A stretch of DNA of 64,000 bases from an uncultured Lachnospiraceae bacterium (GTDB taxonomy: Bacteria > Bacillota > Clostridia > Lachnospirales > Lachnospiraceae), in the NCBI GenBank assembly GCA_902775555.1, contig CACYMQ010000005.1, positions 1 through 64,000 on the forward strand, in the 5' to 3' direction. Position numbers and translations under genes: made by a program. Below are positions 26,595 to 35,648 of this stretch, one piece after another. Numbering within the stretch: the first letter of the stretch is position 1; each line of letters opens with the position of its first letter. A model generated the notes under the pieces. It saw only the letters and a list, made by a program, of their open reading frames with translations, made no database searches and was not told where the DNA came from.

Positions 26595-27866
26595 ATGAAG
26601 GTGATGATCGTAGGCGGCGGCGGAAGAGAGCATGCCATAACATGGGCGATATCCAAGAGCCCGAGAGTAGATAAGATCTATGCGGCCCCGGGAAATGCCG
26701 GGATCGGTGAACTGGCGGAGTGTGTGGACATTTCCGTTATGGATGCCGAAAAGTTGGTGGCATTTGCAAAGGAAAAGGCAGTGGATTTCGTGGTGGTAGG
26801 ACCGGATGATCCGCTTGCTGCCGGTGTGGCAGACGCCTTTTTGGATGCGGGATTCCCTACCTTCGGACCCAGAAAGAATGCAGCCATCATCGAGGCGTCC
26901 AAGGCATTCTCCAAGGAGCTGATGAAGAAATACGATATTCCTTCGGCGGCTTATGAGGTATTTGAGGATCCGGAAGCGGCCCTGGAGTATTTGAAGACTG
27001 CAAAGATCCCCATCGTGCTGAAGGCGGACGGCCTGGCACTCGGAAAGGGCGTTCTGATCTGCATGACCAGAGAAGAAGCCATGGAGGGTGTAAAGACCCT
27101 TATGGTGGATAAGCAGTTCGGAAGTGCAGGAGATAAGATCGTTATAGAGGAGTTTATGACAGGGCGCGAGGTATCGGTGCTCTGCTTCTCCGACGGAAAG
27201 ACCATCCGTCCCATGACCTCCGCGCAGGATCATAAGCGTGCCGGAGACGGAGACACCGGTCTCAATACCGGCGGCATGGGAACTTTCTCTCCCAGTCCCT
27301 TCTATACGGAGGAAGTGGATCGTTTCTGTAAGGAGCATGTCTATCAGAGAACCATCGATGCCATGCGTGCAGAGGGCAGAGAGTTTAAGGGCGTGCTGTT
27401 CTGCGGGCTCATGCTTACTGCGGACGGACCGAAGGTTCTGGAGTTCAATGCGCGTTTCGGTGATCCGGAAGCACAGGTCGTGATCCCCAGAATGAAAAAT
27501 GATATGTTGACCGTTATGGAGGCCTGTGTGAACGGGACGCTGGATCAGATCGAGCTGGAATTTGAGGACAACGCTGCGGTCTGCGTCATGCTGGCATCGG
27601 AGGGATATCCGGTACATTATGAAAAGGGCTTTGAGATCAGGGGCCTGGAGAAATTCAATGCAGATGAAGGTTATTTTGCGTTCCACTCCGGAAGTAAGCT
27701 GAAGGACGGAAAGGTGGTTACCAACGGAGGCCGCGTACTCGGTGTGACGGCACTTGGTTCCACGCTCCTTGAGGCAAGGGCAAATGCATATGCAGCTACG
27801 GAATGGGTGGAGTTTGACAATAAATACATGAGGCACGATATCGGAAAGGCCATCAGCGAAGTATGA
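26595..27866 (+). CDS. purD: Phosphoribosylamine--glycine ligase
   Basis: 423 residues, ATP-grasp fold. The N-terminal VGGGGREHAITW, ADGLALGKGV in the ATP lid and NARFGDPEAQVV for metal binding are diagnostic. It makes GAR from phosphoribosylamine and glycine. Its stop overlaps the start of the clpC-like gene (ATGA), tying purine synthesis to a Clp ATPase. Confidence 0.96.
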   Translation: MKVMIVGGGGREHAITWAISKSPRVDKIYAAPGNAGIGELAECVDISVMDAEKLVAFAKEKAVDFVVVGPDDPLAAGVADAFLDAGFPTFGPRKNAAIIEASKAFSKELMKKYDIPSAAYEVFEDPEAALEYLKTAKIPIVLKADGLALGKGVLICMTREEAMEGVKTLMVDKQFGSAGDKIVIEEFMTGREVSVLCFSDGKTIRPMTSAQDHKRAGDGDTGLNTGGMGTFSPSPFYTEEVDRFCKEHVYQRTIDAMRAEGREFKGVLFCGLMLTADGPKVLEFNARFGDPEAQVVIPRMKNDMLTVMEACVNGTLDQIELEFEDNAAVCVMLASEGYPVHYEKGFEIRGLEKFNADEGYFAFHSGSKLKDGKVVTNGGRVLGVTALGSTLLEARANAYAATEWVEFDNKYMRHDIGKAISEV

Positions 27867-30319
27867 AAGAACTTTACTCAACAGCCGCCCGGCAGGCTCT
27901 GCAGGAGGCTGACAGAATAGCAAAACAGATGAACAGCGGCTTCGTGGGAACCCAGCATCTTCTGTTCGGACTGATCTCCATCCATAAGGGTGTGGCAGAG
28001 AAGGTCCTGAAGAAGAACGGCGTGACACCGGACCGCTTTTCTTCCATGCTGGAGGAGGCGAAGGAGCTGGCTCTGGAGATGGAAGGAAAGTCAGACGGTG
28101 AGGGCTTTACGGAGAAGACCAGAGAGCTGCTGAAGGATGCGGGAGAGGAATCCCGTCGTTACGGCGTAAAGGAGATCGGAACGGAGCATATCCTGCTGGC
28201 GATCCTGCAGCACAGGGAGACGGTTGCGTCCCAGATGCTGGATCTGATGAAGATCAACAGGAAGCGGCTCTATGTGGATATCCTTGTGGCGGACGGTATG
28301 CGGGAGAAGGATGCGGAACGCACCTATCAGGCTATGATCTCGGGAAGGCTGAAGGTCCGCTCGGCCACACCGACGCTGGATCAGTACAGCAGAGATATGT
28401 CTGCCGAAGCGGAGGCAGGGGATCTGGATCCCGTGATCGGTCGGGAAAATGAGATGCAGAGGGTTCTGCAGGTGCTCAGCCGCCGTATGAAGAACAATGT
28501 ATGTCTGGTGGGAGAAGCGGGTGTCGGAAAGACAGCGATCGTCGAAGGGATCACCCAGCTGCTGCATGAAGGTGCAGTTCCCGCAGCGCTCGCGGATAAG
28601 CGGATCGTGTCGCTGGATCTTACCAGTATGGTGGCAGGCTCCAAATACCGTGGTGAATTCGAGGAGCGTATCAAGAAGGCGATCCAGGAAGTGATCGATT
28701 CCGGAAATGTGATCCTCTTTATCGATGAACTTCATACCATCATCGGCGCCGGCGGGGCAGAGGGAGCCATGGATGCTTCCAACATCCTGAAGCCGGCTCT
28801 TTCCCGTGGACAGATCCAGGTGATCGGTGCCACTACCCGGGCTGAGTACCGGAAATATATCGAGAAGGACGCGGCATTGGAACGCAGATTCCAACCCGTT
28901 TATGTAGAGGAGCCGACGGAAGAGGAGACATTGGAGATCCTGAGGGGCGTGGCTCCCCGTTATGAGGCGCATCATCATGTGGAGATCACGGAGGAGGCCA
29001 TGGATGCGGCGGTCAGGCTGTCCGTCCGTTACATCAATGACCGGTATCTTCCGGATAAGGCGATCGATCTTCTGGATGAGGCTGCGGCGAAGAAAAGGAT
29101 CGGTATCGGTAGAAAGAAGAATCCGGCAGGGAACGGAAGGCGAAGTATCCGCAGCCTGAACCGGGATCTGGAGAAGGCCATCAGCATGTCTGCCATGGCG
29201 GAAGCCAAGAGGATCCAGGAACAGATCCGTAAGGAACAGGAGCAGCTCCGCCGGGAAGCGCTTGCCGACAGAAAAGAACAGGAGGAACAGGATCCCTCTA
29301 TAGACGAACAGGATATCGCGGATGTGGTCTCTCTTTGGACGAAGATCCCCGTATCCCGCCTGACACAGTCCGAACAGCAGAGACTGCTGAAGCTGGAGAA
29401 GATCCTGCATGAGCGTGTGATCGGCCAGGAAGAGGCTGTGACTGCCGTTGCCCGCTCCATCCGGAGAGGCAGGGTGGGTCTGAAGGATCCGAAACGGCCC
29501 ATCGGTACATTTTTATTCCTCGGCCCTACGGGCGTGGGAAAAACAGAGCTGTCCAAGGCCCTTGCCGAGGCGCTCTTCGGCGATGAGAACAGCATCATCC
29601 GTGTGGATATGTCCGAATATATGGAGAAACACAGTGTGTCCAAGATGATCGGATCTCCTCCGGGCTATGTGGGCTATGATGAGGGCGGTCAGCTTTCGGA
29701 ACAGGTCAGAAAGAAACCTTATTCCGTGCTGCTGTTTGATGAGATCGAGAAAGCGCATCCGGATGTCTTCAATATACTTCTGCAGGTTCTGGATGACGGA
29801 CGGATCACGGATGCACAGGGCAGAAGCATCAACTTCAAGAATACCATCATCATCATGACTTCAAATGCGGGCGCGCAGAGGATCGTGGATCCCAAGACCC
29901 TCGGCTTTGTGACCGAAGAGGATACGGCGGAACGTGATCATCGGGAGATGAAGGAACGCGTCATGGAAGAGGTGAAGCAGATGTTCCGTCCGGAGTTCCT
30001 GAACCGGATCGACGAAACCATCGTCTTCCATATGCTGAGTGAGGAAAATGTGCGTGAGATCGCAAGTCTCATGCTGAAGGACCTGGTGAAACGTGCTTCG
30101 GAAAGCCTCGGGATCCGGCTGACCTACGGGGAATCCCTCAGAAAATTCATCTATGAGAAGGGATATGACAAGAAGTACGGTGCAAGACCGCTCCGGAGAG
30201 CGATCCAGACATGGGTGGAGGATCCCCTCGCGGAGGAAGTCCTGCAGGGCAGACTGCAGCGGGACAGCCACGTATCCGTCGGGGTAAAACAGGGAAAGAT
30301 CACATTTACACAGAAGTAA
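27863..30319 (+). CDS. clpC: ClpC-type AAA+ protease ATPase
   Basis: 818 residues. A double Clp-N repeat (residues 1-150), a first AAA+ module with Walker A GEAGVGKT (217-224) and arm [16 protein letters not shown], a short UVR-like middle (about 445-470), and a second AAA+ module with GPTGVGKT (554-561), ending in a ClpB D2-small domain. It unfolds proteins for ClpP. ClpC in relatives usually sits behind ctsR-mcsA-mcsB; here it overlaps purD by four bases and no CtsR gene or CtsR box is seen. A ClpC paralogue elsewhere is possible, so the exact name is inference. Confidence 0.9.
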   Translation: MKELYSTAARQALQEADRIAKQMNSGFVGTQHLLFGLISIHKGVAEKVLKKNGVTPDRFSSMLEEAKELALEMEGKSDGEGFTEKTRELLKDAGEESRRYGVKEIGTEHILLAILQHRETVASQMLDLMKINRKRLYVDILVADGMREKDAERTYQAMISGRLKVRSATPTLDQYSRDMSAEAEAGDLDPVIGRENEMQRVLQVLSRRMKNNVCLVGEAGVGKTAIVEGITQLLHEGAVPAALADKRIVSLDLTSMVAGSKYRGEFEERIKKAIQEVIDSGNVILFIDELHTIIGAGGAEGAMDASNILKPALSRGQIQVIGATTRAEYRKYIEKDAALERRFQPVYVEEPTEEETLEILRGVAPRYEAHHHVEITEEAMDAAVRLSVRYINDRYLPDKAIDLLDEAAAKKRIGIGRKKNPAGNGRRSIRSLNRDLEKAISMSAMAEAKRIQEQIRKEQEQLRREALADRKEQEEQDPSIDEQDIADVVSLWTKIPVSRLTQSEQQRLLKLEKILHERVIGQEEAVTAVARSIRRGRVGLKDPKRPIGTFLFLGPTGVGKTELSKALAEALFGDENSIIRVDMSEYMEKHSVSKMIGSPPGYVGYDEGGQLSEQVRKKPYSVLLFDEIEKAHPDVFNILLQVLDDGRITDAQGRSINFKNTIIIMTSNAGAQRIVDPKTLGFVTEEDTAERDHREMKERVMEEVKQMFRPEFLNRIDETIVFHMLSEENVREIASLMLKDLVKRASESLGIRLTYGESLRKFIYEKGYDKKYGARPLRRAIQTWVEDPLAEEVLQGRLQRDSHVSVGVKQGKITFTQK

Positions 30320-30338
30320 AAAATCCATGGAAAACCGG

Positions 30339-30367
30339 TGGAAAAAAAATGGCGGATAGGCTATAAT
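30339..30367 (+). promoter_or_regulatory. Promoter before the small unknown gene
   Basis: TATAAT at 30362-30367 with a weak TGGAAA 17 bp upstream. It lies 53 bp before the next start. Confidence 0.45.
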
Positions 30368-30420
30368 AAAAGAGTGTATCCAATACATAAGTTTTTTGAA
30401 TCATTAGGAGGAAACCTGGG

Positions 30421-30840
30421 ATGGCAGTAGTAGAAGAACTGATTCGCGAAGAAGAGAATGGAACGATCAGCTTCGGCAATTATGAGCTTGCAGATAAGAC
30501 GAAGAAGGACGGCTTCATGTACATGGGCGACAGTTACAAGATCAAGACATTCTGCGAGATCACAAAACTTGAGAAGAACGGATCTTTCGTATACGAATCG
30601 GTACCCGGAACGGCAGTACATGATTTTAAGGCCACTGCAGATCGTGTGGAATTTGCGGTTGAGGGACATAAGGACGCACAGGTTACGCTGGAACTGGAAC
30701 CTGAGCAGGAGTATCAGATCAAGGTAGACGGAGCCGATGCGGGAACCATGAAGACGAATCTCGGCGGCAAGATGAGCATCTCCGCTCTGCTTGAGGAGAA
30801 GGATCGAATCTTTGTGGAGATTGATAAGATCGCTGAATAG
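30421..30840 (+). CDS. Small conserved acidic protein of unknown function
   Basis: 139 residues, no signal or membrane segment, strongly acidic, mainly predicted beta (FGNYELADKTKKDGFMYMGDSY; VTLELEPEQEYQIKVDG; AGTMKTNLGGKMSIS). AGGAGG precedes the ATG and codon use matches its neighbours. Similar small proteins occur in clostridia, sometimes under enzyme names such as endosialidase that this sequence does not support; I assign no function. It is followed after 92 bp by radA. Confidence 0.78.
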   Translation: MAVVEELIREEENGTISFGNYELADKTKKDGFMYMGDSYKIKTFCEITKLEKNGSFVYESVPGTAVHDFKATADRVEFAVEGHKDAQVTLELEPEQEYQIKVDGADAGTMKTNLGGKMSISALLEEKDRIFVEIDKIAE

Positions 30841-30932
30841 GAGAAGCGGGTTACAGTTATAAGTATGCCGGAGGGGGCAGGCTCGACGTCACGGGTCTGT
30901 CCCCTGTACTATGCAGGGGAAGGATACGCAGG

Positions 30933-32291
30933 ATGGTAAAGGAAAAACAGGTATTTTTCTGTAAGGAATGCGGATATGAATCTGCCAAATGGATGGGACA
31001 GTGTCCGGGGTGCCGGCAATGGAACACATTTGCGGAGGAGAAGATCACCGTAAAGAAGAGGGGAAACAGCAGCGCTTCTTCGGGTGAGAAGCCGGAAGCC
31101 GTCAGCATCACGGAGGTGACATCGGCACAGGAGAGCAGGATGTTTACGAACATCGGGGAGCTGGACCGGGTGCTGGGAGGCGGTATCGTGCGGGGGTCTC
31201 TGGTCCTTGTGGGAGGTGACCCCGGGATCGGAAAGTCCACACTGCTTCTGGAGATGTGCAAATGCCTGGTGGCGGACGATGAGAAGGTGCTCTACGTATC
31301 CGGGGAGGAATCCCTGTCCCAGATCAAGATGCGGGGCGTCCGGCTGGGTGCCTACGATGAGAAGATCCTGCTCCTGTCCGACGGGGACCTTACAAATGCG
31401 GAGCAGGCCATAGAGAAGAGCAGCCCGGATGTTGTGGTGATCGACTCGATCCAGACCATGTTCGTTCCGGAGCTGGACAATGTACCGGGGAGCGTGACAC
31501 AGGTCCGTGAGGTGACCAGCCGCCTTATGCAGGTGGCAAAAAGGCTGAATGTCGCGATCTTCATCGTCGGACATGTGACAAAGGAAGGGACGGTGGCGGG
31601 CCCCAGAACCCTGGAACATATGGTGGACTGTGTGCTGTATTTTGAAGGGGATGACAATTCCGGCTTCCGGATGCTTCGTGCTGTGAAGAACCGTTTCGGT
31701 TCTACCAATGAGATCGGGGTCTTCAATATGACGGAGACCGGGCTGGAGGAGGTGTCGAATCCTTCCCGGATGTTTCTGACCGGAAGACCTGTGGAAGCTC
31801 CGGGCTCTGTGGTCATCAGCTCCATGGAGGGTACCAGGGCTGTCCTGCTGGAGCTTCAGGCACTGGTCAGTGATTCGAATTTCAATATGCCGCGGCGGAC
31901 CTCGGTGGGCGTGGATTATAACCGGGTGAATCTGCTGATGGCCGTTCTGGAGAAGCGGGGAGGGATCAATCTGTCGGGCTGCGACTGTTATGTCAGTATC
32001 GCCGGGGGACTTCGTGTAAATGATCCGGCTTCCGATCTCGGTATCATTTGCGCCATCGCTTCCAGCTTCCGGAACCGTCCCGTGGGAGATGATACGGTGA
32101 TCATCGGCGAGGTGGGACTTGCCGGAGAGATCCGCGGTGTGCAGAGCATCCTCCAGCGGGTGAAGGAGGCGGACAAGCTGGGGTACCGGCGGGTGATCCT
32201 TCCGAAGGCGGGACAGCTGGGACAGATCCCGGACCTCCATGCGGAACTGATCTACGTATCCACGATACAGGAGGCGCTGGAGCGGATCTGA
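30933..32291 (+). CDS. radA: DNA repair ATPase RadA
   Basis: 452 residues. Zinc finger C10-x2-C13-x10-C24-x2-C27, Walker A GGDPGIGKST at 94-103, the RadA-specific KNRFG at 252-256, and a C-terminal Lon-like domain. It processes recombination intermediates together with RecA. AAGGATACGCAGG precedes the ATG. A repeat cluster separates it from the ABC-F gene. Confidence 0.96.
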   Translation: MVKEKQVFFCKECGYESAKWMGQCPGCRQWNTFAEEKITVKKRGNSSASSGEKPEAVSITEVTSAQESRMFTNIGELDRVLGGGIVRGSLVLVGGDPGIGKSTLLLEMCKCLVADDEKVLYVSGEESLSQIKMRGVRLGAYDEKILLLSDGDLTNAEQAIEKSSPDVVVIDSIQTMFVPELDNVPGSVTQVREVTSRLMQVAKRLNVAIFIVGHVTKEGTVAGPRTLEHMVDCVLYFEGDDNSGFRMLRAVKNRFGSTNEIGVFNMTETGLEEVSNPSRMFLTGRPVEAPGSVVISSMEGTRAVLLELQALVSDSNFNMPRRTSVGVDYNRVNLLMAVLEKRGGINLSGCDCYVSIAGGLRVNDPASDLGIICAIASSFRNRPVGDDTVIIGEVGLAGEIRGVQSILQRVKEADKLGYRRVILPKAGQLGQIPDLHAELIYVSTIQEALERI

Positions 32292-32297
32292 CCGCCA

Positions 32298-32429
32298 TGT
32301 CATCCTGAGGAGTGCAGAATACCATGTCATCCTGAGCGAAGCGTGTCATCCTGAGCGAAGCGTGTCATCCTGAGCGAAGCGAAGGATCTTTACCGATAAG
32401 ATTCTTCGGGCTGCGCCCTCAGAATGACA
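32298..32429 (+). repeat. Interspersed GTCATCCTGAG repeat cluster between radA and the ABC-F gene
   Basis: A degenerate half unit (32298-32309) is followed by three 19-bp units (32325-32343, 32344-32362, 32363-32381; TGTCATCCTGAGCGAAGCG), AAGGATCTT, and an inverted partner at 32398-32429 ending CTCAGAATGACA. Units and partner can pair into a long imperfect hairpin. The element fills most of the 184-bp gap. Confidence 0.9.
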
Positions 32430-32475
32430 AGGATCCTGCCACACAGAGGAAAAGAAAAGCAGAAAGAAGAAAGAT

Positions 32476-34437
32476 ATGATACTTGCATGTCAGAATATCT
32501 CCAAATCCTTTGGGGATGTTGATGTACTGAAAAATGTAAATTTTCATATAGAGGAACGGGATAAGCTGGCGGTCGTAGGCGTGAACGGAGCGGGTAAGAC
32601 CACCCTTCTCCGCATCATTCTGGGAGAAGAGGAGCCGGACACCGGGACCGTGGTACGTGCAAGAGATATCCGGATCGGGTATCTCTCCCAGCATCAGGAT
32701 ATCTCCTTTGACAACACGGTTTACCAGGAAATGGAACAGGCCAAGAAATATCTCATCGATATGGAACGCCGCCTCCGGGAACTGGAAGCGGATATGAAAC
32801 ACGCGGAGGGCGTGGAGCTGGAGAAGATCCTGGAGACGTATAACCGTTTGTCCACCCGTTATGACCATGAGAACGGATATGCATATGAAAGTGAGATCGT
32901 AGGCGTCCTGAAGGGTCTTGGTTTTGCGGAGAGTGATTATGACAGGGATATCAATTCCCTGTCCGGAGGTCAGAAAATGCGGATCGCTCTGGGACGGCTG
33001 TTGCTGTCCCGGCCGGATGTGATCCTTCTGGATGAGCCCACGAACCACCTGGATATGACCAGCATTTCCTGGCTGGAGGGCTTTCTCGCCGGGTATTCCG
33101 GAGCGGTGATCGTAGTCAGCCATGACCGGTATTTTATCGACAGGGTGTCCTCTCAGATCCTGGAGATCGAACACGGAAAATCGACGCTTTACCGCGGAAA
33201 TTATTCCTTCTACCGGGAGCAGTACGAGAAGAAGCGGCAGGATGAAATGAAGGCTTATCTCAATCAGCAGGCGGAGATCGCCCATGAGGAGGATGTGATC
33301 CGGAAGCTGAAGTCCTTCAATCGGGAGAAGTCCATAAAGAGAGCGGAAAGCCGGGAGAAGCTGCTGGCGAAGGTGGACCGGATCGAGAAGCCGGAGGAAC
33401 TGAAGACGGATATGCGGCTTACGCTGACGCCTGTGACGGAATCCGGTGAGGATGTGCTGTTTGCGGAGCATTTGAAGAAAGCATACGGAGACAATCTGCT
33501 GTTTCAGGAACTGGGACTGGATATCAAGCGGGGCGAGCATGTCGCGTTGATCGGAGGAAATGGAACCGGGAAGACGACGCTGCTCAAGATCCTGGCCAGG
33601 AAGCTGGCAAAGGACGGGGGAGTTGTCACGCTGGGGGCCAGAGTCCGCATGGGATACTTTGATCAGGAAAACCAGGACCTGGATCCGGAGAAGACCCTCT
33701 TTGATGAAATGTCGGATGCCTTCCCGGAGATGACGAATACGCGGATCCGAAATGTGCTCGCTGCCTTCCTTTTCACGGGAGAGAAGGTCTTCCAGAAGAT
33801 CGGCGATCTGTCCGGCGGCGAGAGGGGACGTCTTTCCCTGGCAAAGCTGATGCTGTCCCCGGCAAATCTGCTTCTTCTGGACGAGCCGACCAACCATCTG
33901 GATATCCGTTCGAAGGAGATCCTGGAGGATGCGATACGGGACTACACGGGAACCGTGCTATATGTAAGCCATGACCGGTATTTCATCAATCAGACGGCTA
34001 CCCGGATCCTGGAGCTGAGGCACAAGGTCCTTACGAACTATCCCGGAAATTATGATGAATATGAGGAGAACCGTGAGAAGCTCTTTCAGCTTCAAAATGC
34101 GGAGAATCCGTATGTCGATACGAATCAGACCATGACGCGGGACGGGTTCTCCATCGTTTCCACGGATGCCTATGCCAGGGAGACGGGCGGAGGAGGAAAG
34201 GAAGAGTATCTGCAAAGAAAGGAAGCCTACGCGGCAGAAAGAAAGCGGGCCAGTGATCTTCGAAAGCTGGAGAAGCAGATCGCAGCTGCGGAAGAGGAAC
34301 TGGATGAGATCGGCAGGGAGATGAATCTTCCGGAGAACGGAACAAATGTGGAGCTTCTTACGAAACTGACCGGACGCCAGGAGGAACTGGAGGAACAGCT
34401 TCTGGAATGGTATGAGGCGGTGGAAGAACTTACCTAG
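32476..34437 (+). CDS. ABC-F family ATPase (translation factor type)
   Basis: 653 residues, two ATPase domains and no membrane segments. Domain one: GVNGAGKTTLLR, LSGGQKMRIALGRLLL, LLDEPTNHLD. Domain two: GGNGTGKTTLLK, LSGGERGRLSLAKLML, LLDEPTNHLD. The ~80-residue linker between them is basic and helical, and a coiled-coil C-tail follows (LRKLEKQIAAAEEELDEI). These proteins act on ribosomes rather than as transporters; some protect against antibiotics, but nothing here assigns that. apbE follows 8 bp later. Confidence 0.93.
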   Translation: MILACQNISKSFGDVDVLKNVNFHIEERDKLAVVGVNGAGKTTLLRIILGEEEPDTGTVVRARDIRIGYLSQHQDISFDNTVYQEMEQAKKYLIDMERRLRELEADMKHAEGVELEKILETYNRLSTRYDHENGYAYESEIVGVLKGLGFAESDYDRDINSLSGGQKMRIALGRLLLSRPDVILLDEPTNHLDMTSISWLEGFLAGYSGAVIVVSHDRYFIDRVSSQILEIEHGKSTLYRGNYSFYREQYEKKRQDEMKAYLNQQAEIAHEEDVIRKLKSFNREKSIKRAESREKLLAKVDRIEKPEELKTDMRLTLTPVTESGEDVLFAEHLKKAYGDNLLFQELGLDIKRGEHVALIGGNGTGKTTLLKILARKLAKDGGVVTLGARVRMGYFDQENQDLDPEKTLFDEMSDAFPEMTNTRIRNVLAAFLFTGEKVFQKIGDLSGGERGRLSLAKLMLSPANLLLLDEPTNHLDIRSKEILEDAIRDYTGTVLYVSHDRYFINQTATRILELRHKVLTNYPGNYDEYEENREKLFQLQNAENPYVDTNQTMTRDGFSIVSTDAYARETGGGGKEEYLQRKEAYAAERKRASDLRKLEKQIAAAEEELDEIGREMNLPENGTNVELLTKLTGRQEELEEQLLEWYEAVEELT

Positions 34438-34445
34438 AGCTTACT

Positions 34446-35618
34446 ATGAACAAAAAGGATGTATCAACGCGCAATCGAATAATCGTGATCCTGCTGATGC
34501 TTCTATGTTCTGCAGCGCTGATCGTTGTCGCAATGCTTCTGCGGGGGAAGGGAGAGAAAGCGGGTTCGTTGGAGAACGGAGCTGCGGATCCGGACTCTGA
34601 CCGGACAGACGGAACCTACAGCGATGCAGGCGGAACCTACGGATTTGCCATGGGAAGCACCATTTCCGTCCGGTTGTACGGAGAGGATGCCGAGGCCTGT
34701 CAGCGGGAAGCCATAGATGCAGTGAAGGAACTGGACCGGAAGGTGATCTCCTGGAGAGAGGAAGGCTCCGAGCTGGCGGAGTGGAACCGGACGGCGAAAG
34801 CAGGAACGGATGTAAAGCTCAGCAGAACTCTGGGTGATGCACTGGACAGAAGCCTGGAGCTTTCCGATACTTCGGACGGTGCCCTGGATATCACGCTGCG
34901 GCCGGTGCTGGAGGTATGGGGGATCGAAGAGGCAACCCCCGATGATTTCCGCGTGCCCTCCGAACAGGAGCTGAAGGCGGCAGGAGCGAAGACGGGAACT
35001 GCGGACCTTCGACTGACCGGAAGCCGTATGGCACAGGATGGAGAGGGGTCAAAGAAGAACGAGGAAGCGGAATATGCGCTGGCGAGATCCCGTGAGGACA
35101 TCATCCTGGATCTCGGATCGGTCGGAAAGGGATATGCGCTGGATGTGGTTTACGACAACCTGCAGGGCAGATCCTTATCGGGAGGCGTGATCGCGGTCGG
35201 CGGAAGCATTATGGTATACGGAAGCCGTGGAGACGGAAGAGAATTTCGTGTGGGAATCCGGGATCCCGAGGGACTTCCCGAGGATATCCTCGGATATATC
35301 ACATTTGCATCGGGAACCGGAAAGCAGTGTATATCAACCTCCGGAGGATATGAAAAATACATCGAAAAAGACGGTGTGAGATATCATCACATCATTGATC
35401 CGAAGACGCTTCGGCCGGCGGAAAGCGACCTGATCTCCGTTACGGTGATATGCGGGAACGGTCTTCTGTCCGACGGGCTGTCAACCGCATGCTTTATCCT
35501 TGGGGAGGAGAGGGCTGTTAAGCTTCTTCGGAAATATGAGGCGGAGGGTGTATTCGTCCGCAGGGACGGAAGTGTCATCTCAACGCCGGGGATAGAAAAG
35601 CAGGTAGTTCTTCAATGA
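34446..35618 (+). CDS. apbE: FAD:protein FMN transferase (ApbE)
   Basis: 390 residues. One N-terminal membrane helix (about 10-35) without a lipobox cysteine in proper context, then a Gly/Asp-rich spacer and the ApbE domain. Signatures: GFAMGSTISVRLYG, ILDLGSVGKGYALD near 220 and HHIIDPKTLRPA near 318. It uses FAD to attach FMN covalently to Thr of RnfD and RnfG; both substrates are encoded 4-6 kb downstream. The position between ABC-F and the rnf set supports this role. Confidence 0.93.
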   Translation: MNKKDVSTRNRIIVILLMLLCSAALIVVAMLLRGKGEKAGSLENGAADPDSDRTDGTYSDAGGTYGFAMGSTISVRLYGEDAEACQREAIDAVKELDRKVISWREEGSELAEWNRTAKAGTDVKLSRTLGDALDRSLELSDTSDGALDITLRPVLEVWGIEEATPDDFRVPSEQELKAAGAKTGTADLRLTGSRMAQDGEGSKKNEEAEYALARSREDIILDLGSVGKGYALDVVYDNLQGRSLSGGVIAVGGSIMVYGSRGDGREFRVGIRDPEGLPEDILGYITFASGTGKQCISTSGGYEKYIEKDGVRYHHIIDPKTLRPAESDLISVTVICGNGLLSDGLSTACFILGEERAVKLLRKYEAEGVFVRRDGSVISTPGIEKQVVLQ

Positions 35619-35648
35619 ATGCTTCATAGTATATGACAACGATAAGGG

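Noticed and set aside
26550-28028. 492-codon minus-strand open frame under purD and clpC
   Set aside because: Antisense to two well-supported genes with conserved motifs.
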